From Cyanobacteriota bacterium (GTDB lineage: Bacteria > Cyanobacteriota > Cyanobacteriia > PCC-6307 > Cyanobiaceae): a DNA stretch of 5,237 nt. The stretch is from assembly GCA_026389255.1 (NCBI GenBank), contig JAPLIF010000136.1:1-5237 (forward strand), written 5' to 3'. A program made the translations under genes and the position numbers. Positions within the stretch are counted from its first letter, which is position 1, and each line of letters starts with the position of its first letter. Under the pieces are notes generated by a model. That model ran no database searches, had not been told where the DNA came from, and was given only the letters and a program-made list of their open reading frames with translations. Shown piece by piece: positions 4,248-5,237 of the stretch.

Positions 4248-5126
4248 TCAGCGCGCCAACTCCCGCTCCACAAAGGCCGGCACCGCCCCGAAGGCCCCCT
4301 GTTGCCAGCGGGGGCTCCAGATCTGGCAGCCGGCCGCCACCACCGCCGCCCGGGCCGGGTCGGCTGTGAGGTAACGGGGGCCGTCGACGGCGGCGAAGGT
4401 CCAGCTCCACCAACCGCTCGGGTACATGGGCACCCAGCCGTAGAGGGGATCGGCGTGGCCGAACACCTCCCGCAGCAGCCGCACGGTGGCGATGTGAACA
4501 TCACGGAAGGCCTCGGGCGATTCGCTCTGGGTGGCGAAGACCCCGCCCGGCCGCAGCAGGCGGCGGCAGTGGGCGAAGAAGGTGCGGTTGAACAGGCCCT
4601 CGGCCGGCCCGGCGGGATCGGAACCGTCGACGATTACCACGTCGTAGCTGGCATCCGGGGCGTTGGCCACCCAGGCGATGCCATCGCCGACGGTGAGCTG
4701 CAGGCGCGGGTCGGTCCAGGCGTCGCCGCCGATGGCCGCCAGATGGCGCTGGCTCAGTTCCACCACCAGCCCATCGATCTCCACCAGATCGAGGTGGCGG
4801 ACCTCCGGGTGGCGCAGGCATTCGCGGGCGGTGCCGCCGTCGCCGCCGCCGATCACCAGCACCCGCTCGATGCTGGCGGCGCCGCAGAGGGCCGGGTGCA
4901 CGATCGTTTCGTGATAATGGCGTTCCTGGCGTTCGGCGGTCATCCAGCAGCCGTCCAGCAGCAGCCCCTTGCCGTAGGTCTGGCTGTCGATGATCGTCAC
5001 CCTCTGGTAGGCGCTCTGGCGCTCTTCGATGACGCTGGCGGCCAGGCCATAGCGCACGCCATGGAGCTCCTCATCCACCCATGGGGTGGGGTCGGCCCCA
5101 GGGGCGGGGGGTTGGGTAGGGGGCAT
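4248..5126 (-). CDS. speE: Spermidine synthase (polyamine aminopropyltransferase)
   Basis: SpeE transfers the aminopropyl group of decarboxylated S-adenosylmethionine to putrescine, giving spermidine and methylthioadenosine in the cytosol. The 292-residue product has the normal length. An N-terminal beta domain with [22 protein letters not shown] (38-59) and YHE (71-73) precedes a Rossmann core with GGGDGG (93-98), LVEID (114-118), GDGIAWV (147-153) and the catalytic [13 protein letters not shown] (167-179; D167, D170). The tail [12 protein letters not shown] (234-245) is also family-like. ATG at 5126 is the furthest upstream start: the frame is closed by a TGA about 25 nt earlier with no start codon between. 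There is no Shine-Dalgarno sequence, and the first 15 residues are proline-rich and probably disordered. It precedes speB by 77 nt in the same frame, and is probably co-transcribed with it, so the two consecutive polyamine steps would be made together. Confidence 0.95.
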   Translation of the reverse strand: MPPTQPPAPGADPTPWVDEELHGVRYGLAASVIEERQSAYQRVTIIDSQTYGKGLLLDGCWMTAERQERHYHETIVHPALCGAASIERVLVIGGGDGGTARECLRHPEVRHLDLVEIDGLVVELSQRHLAAIGGDAWTDPRLQLTVGDGIAWVANAPDASYDVVIVDGSDPAGPAEGLFNRTFFAHCRRLLRPGGVFATQSESPEAFRDVHIATVRLLREVFGHADPLYGWVPMYPSGWWSWTFAAVDGPRYLTADPARAAVVAAGCQIWSPRWQQGAFGAVPAFVERELAR

Positions 5127-5199
5127 GGCAGGGGGTCCGGGGACCGCGGTTCAGATGGCGACCAGCTAAACCTTCGGTAGCCCTTTTTGTCACCCCAGC
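5127..5199. promoter_or_regulatory. Short divergent spacer upstream of speE
   Basis: Reading the minus strand, GTGACA (near 5195) followed after 16-17 bp by GTTTAG is a weak promoter-like pair for speE, matching the -10 consensus poorly. GGTCC-GG-GGACC (5134-5145) is a compact dyad just before the speE start. Neither is strong evidence; the region is simply where a speE promoter would be expected. Confidence 0.25.
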
Positions 5200-5237
5200 A
5201 TGGTTGTCTCCCGTCGGGGGGTGCTGCAAAGCACAGC
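5200..5237 (+). CDS. Possible start of a rightward gene with a twin-arginine-like N-terminus (partial)
   Basis: An ATG at 5200 opens a frame that runs off the window and reads MVVSRRGVLQST. The SRRGVLQ segment resembles the S-R-R-x-F-L-K twin-arginine export motif, and the gene would be divergent from speE with a 73-nt spacer. Only 12 codons are visible, no Shine-Dalgarno sequence precedes it, and the hydrophobic stretch that should follow is outside the window. The frame could be spurious; nothing can be said about function. GTGCT-GCAA-AGCAC (5221-5234) within it would form a small stem with a GNRA-type loop. Confidence 0.35.
   Translation, partial: MVVSRRGVLQST

Noticed and set aside
4236..5180. 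A 314-codon rightward open frame antisense to speE
   Set aside because: It is the mirror of speE in GC-rich DNA: no family motifs, low-complexity Gly/Ala/His composition, and no start signal. speE on the other strand has every catalytic motif.

Overview
The window is GC-rich, gene-dense bacterial DNA. The gene set and several protein signatures suggest a picocyanobacterium of the Cyanobium / high-GC Synechococcus kind. These signatures are the SpeE-SpeB-GcvT run, a FolB with a GYTGFFAEEQVLGQWFEV-type N-terminus, and an MpgP/GpgP-type HAD phosphatase of the kind used for compatible solutes. The assignment is inference from remembered family features and gene order; no search was run. I saw no rRNA, tRNA, IS element, CRISPR array or HIP1 octamer.

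Layout, right to left. Five of the six well-supported genes lie on the minus strand. speE (spermidine synthase, 4248-5126) is followed after 77 nt by speB (agmatinase-type ureohydrolase, 3258-4169). A small rightward gene (about 2860-3264) follows, encoding a stand-alone Crp/Fnr-type cyclic-nucleotide-binding domain with no DNA-binding domain. It converges on speB and overlaps its 3' end by 7 nt. About 470 nt without a convincing gene (2392-2859) separates it from gcvT (glycine-cleavage T protein, 1237-2391). gcvT is followed by folB (dihydroneopterin aldolase, about 767-1165). folB overlaps by 8 nt a HAD-IIB phosphatase of the mannosyl/glucosyl-3-phosphoglycerate phosphatase family (774 down to the left edge), which lacks only its C-terminus. 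At the right edge a possible rightward gene with a twin-arginine-like start (5200 on) is divergent from speE.

How the genes fit together. SpeB (agmatine to putrescine) and SpeE (putrescine to spermidine) are consecutive polyamine steps. GcvT uses tetrahydrofolate, and FolB makes a pterin precursor of it. The HAD protein probably makes glucosylglycerate or mannosylglycerate, an osmolyte linked to salt and nitrogen status. No complete pathway is present, so this is a housekeeping neighbourhood rather than an obvious new system.

The most unusual items are structural. There is a 50-bp, almost perfect, spacerless palindrome inside the phosphatase gene. A perfect 13-bp inverted repeat brackets the overlapping convergent ends of speB and the regulator gene. 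A repeated hairpin unit lies in the speE-speB spacer, and a 14-bp tandem duplication carries the gcvT stop codon. A hairpin just upstream of gcvT pairs better in the gcvT mRNA than on the other strand. The HTH-less regulator gene probably starts at TTG behind an AGGAGG, whereas the three main biosynthetic genes start behind C-rich leaders with no visible Shine-Dalgarno sequence.
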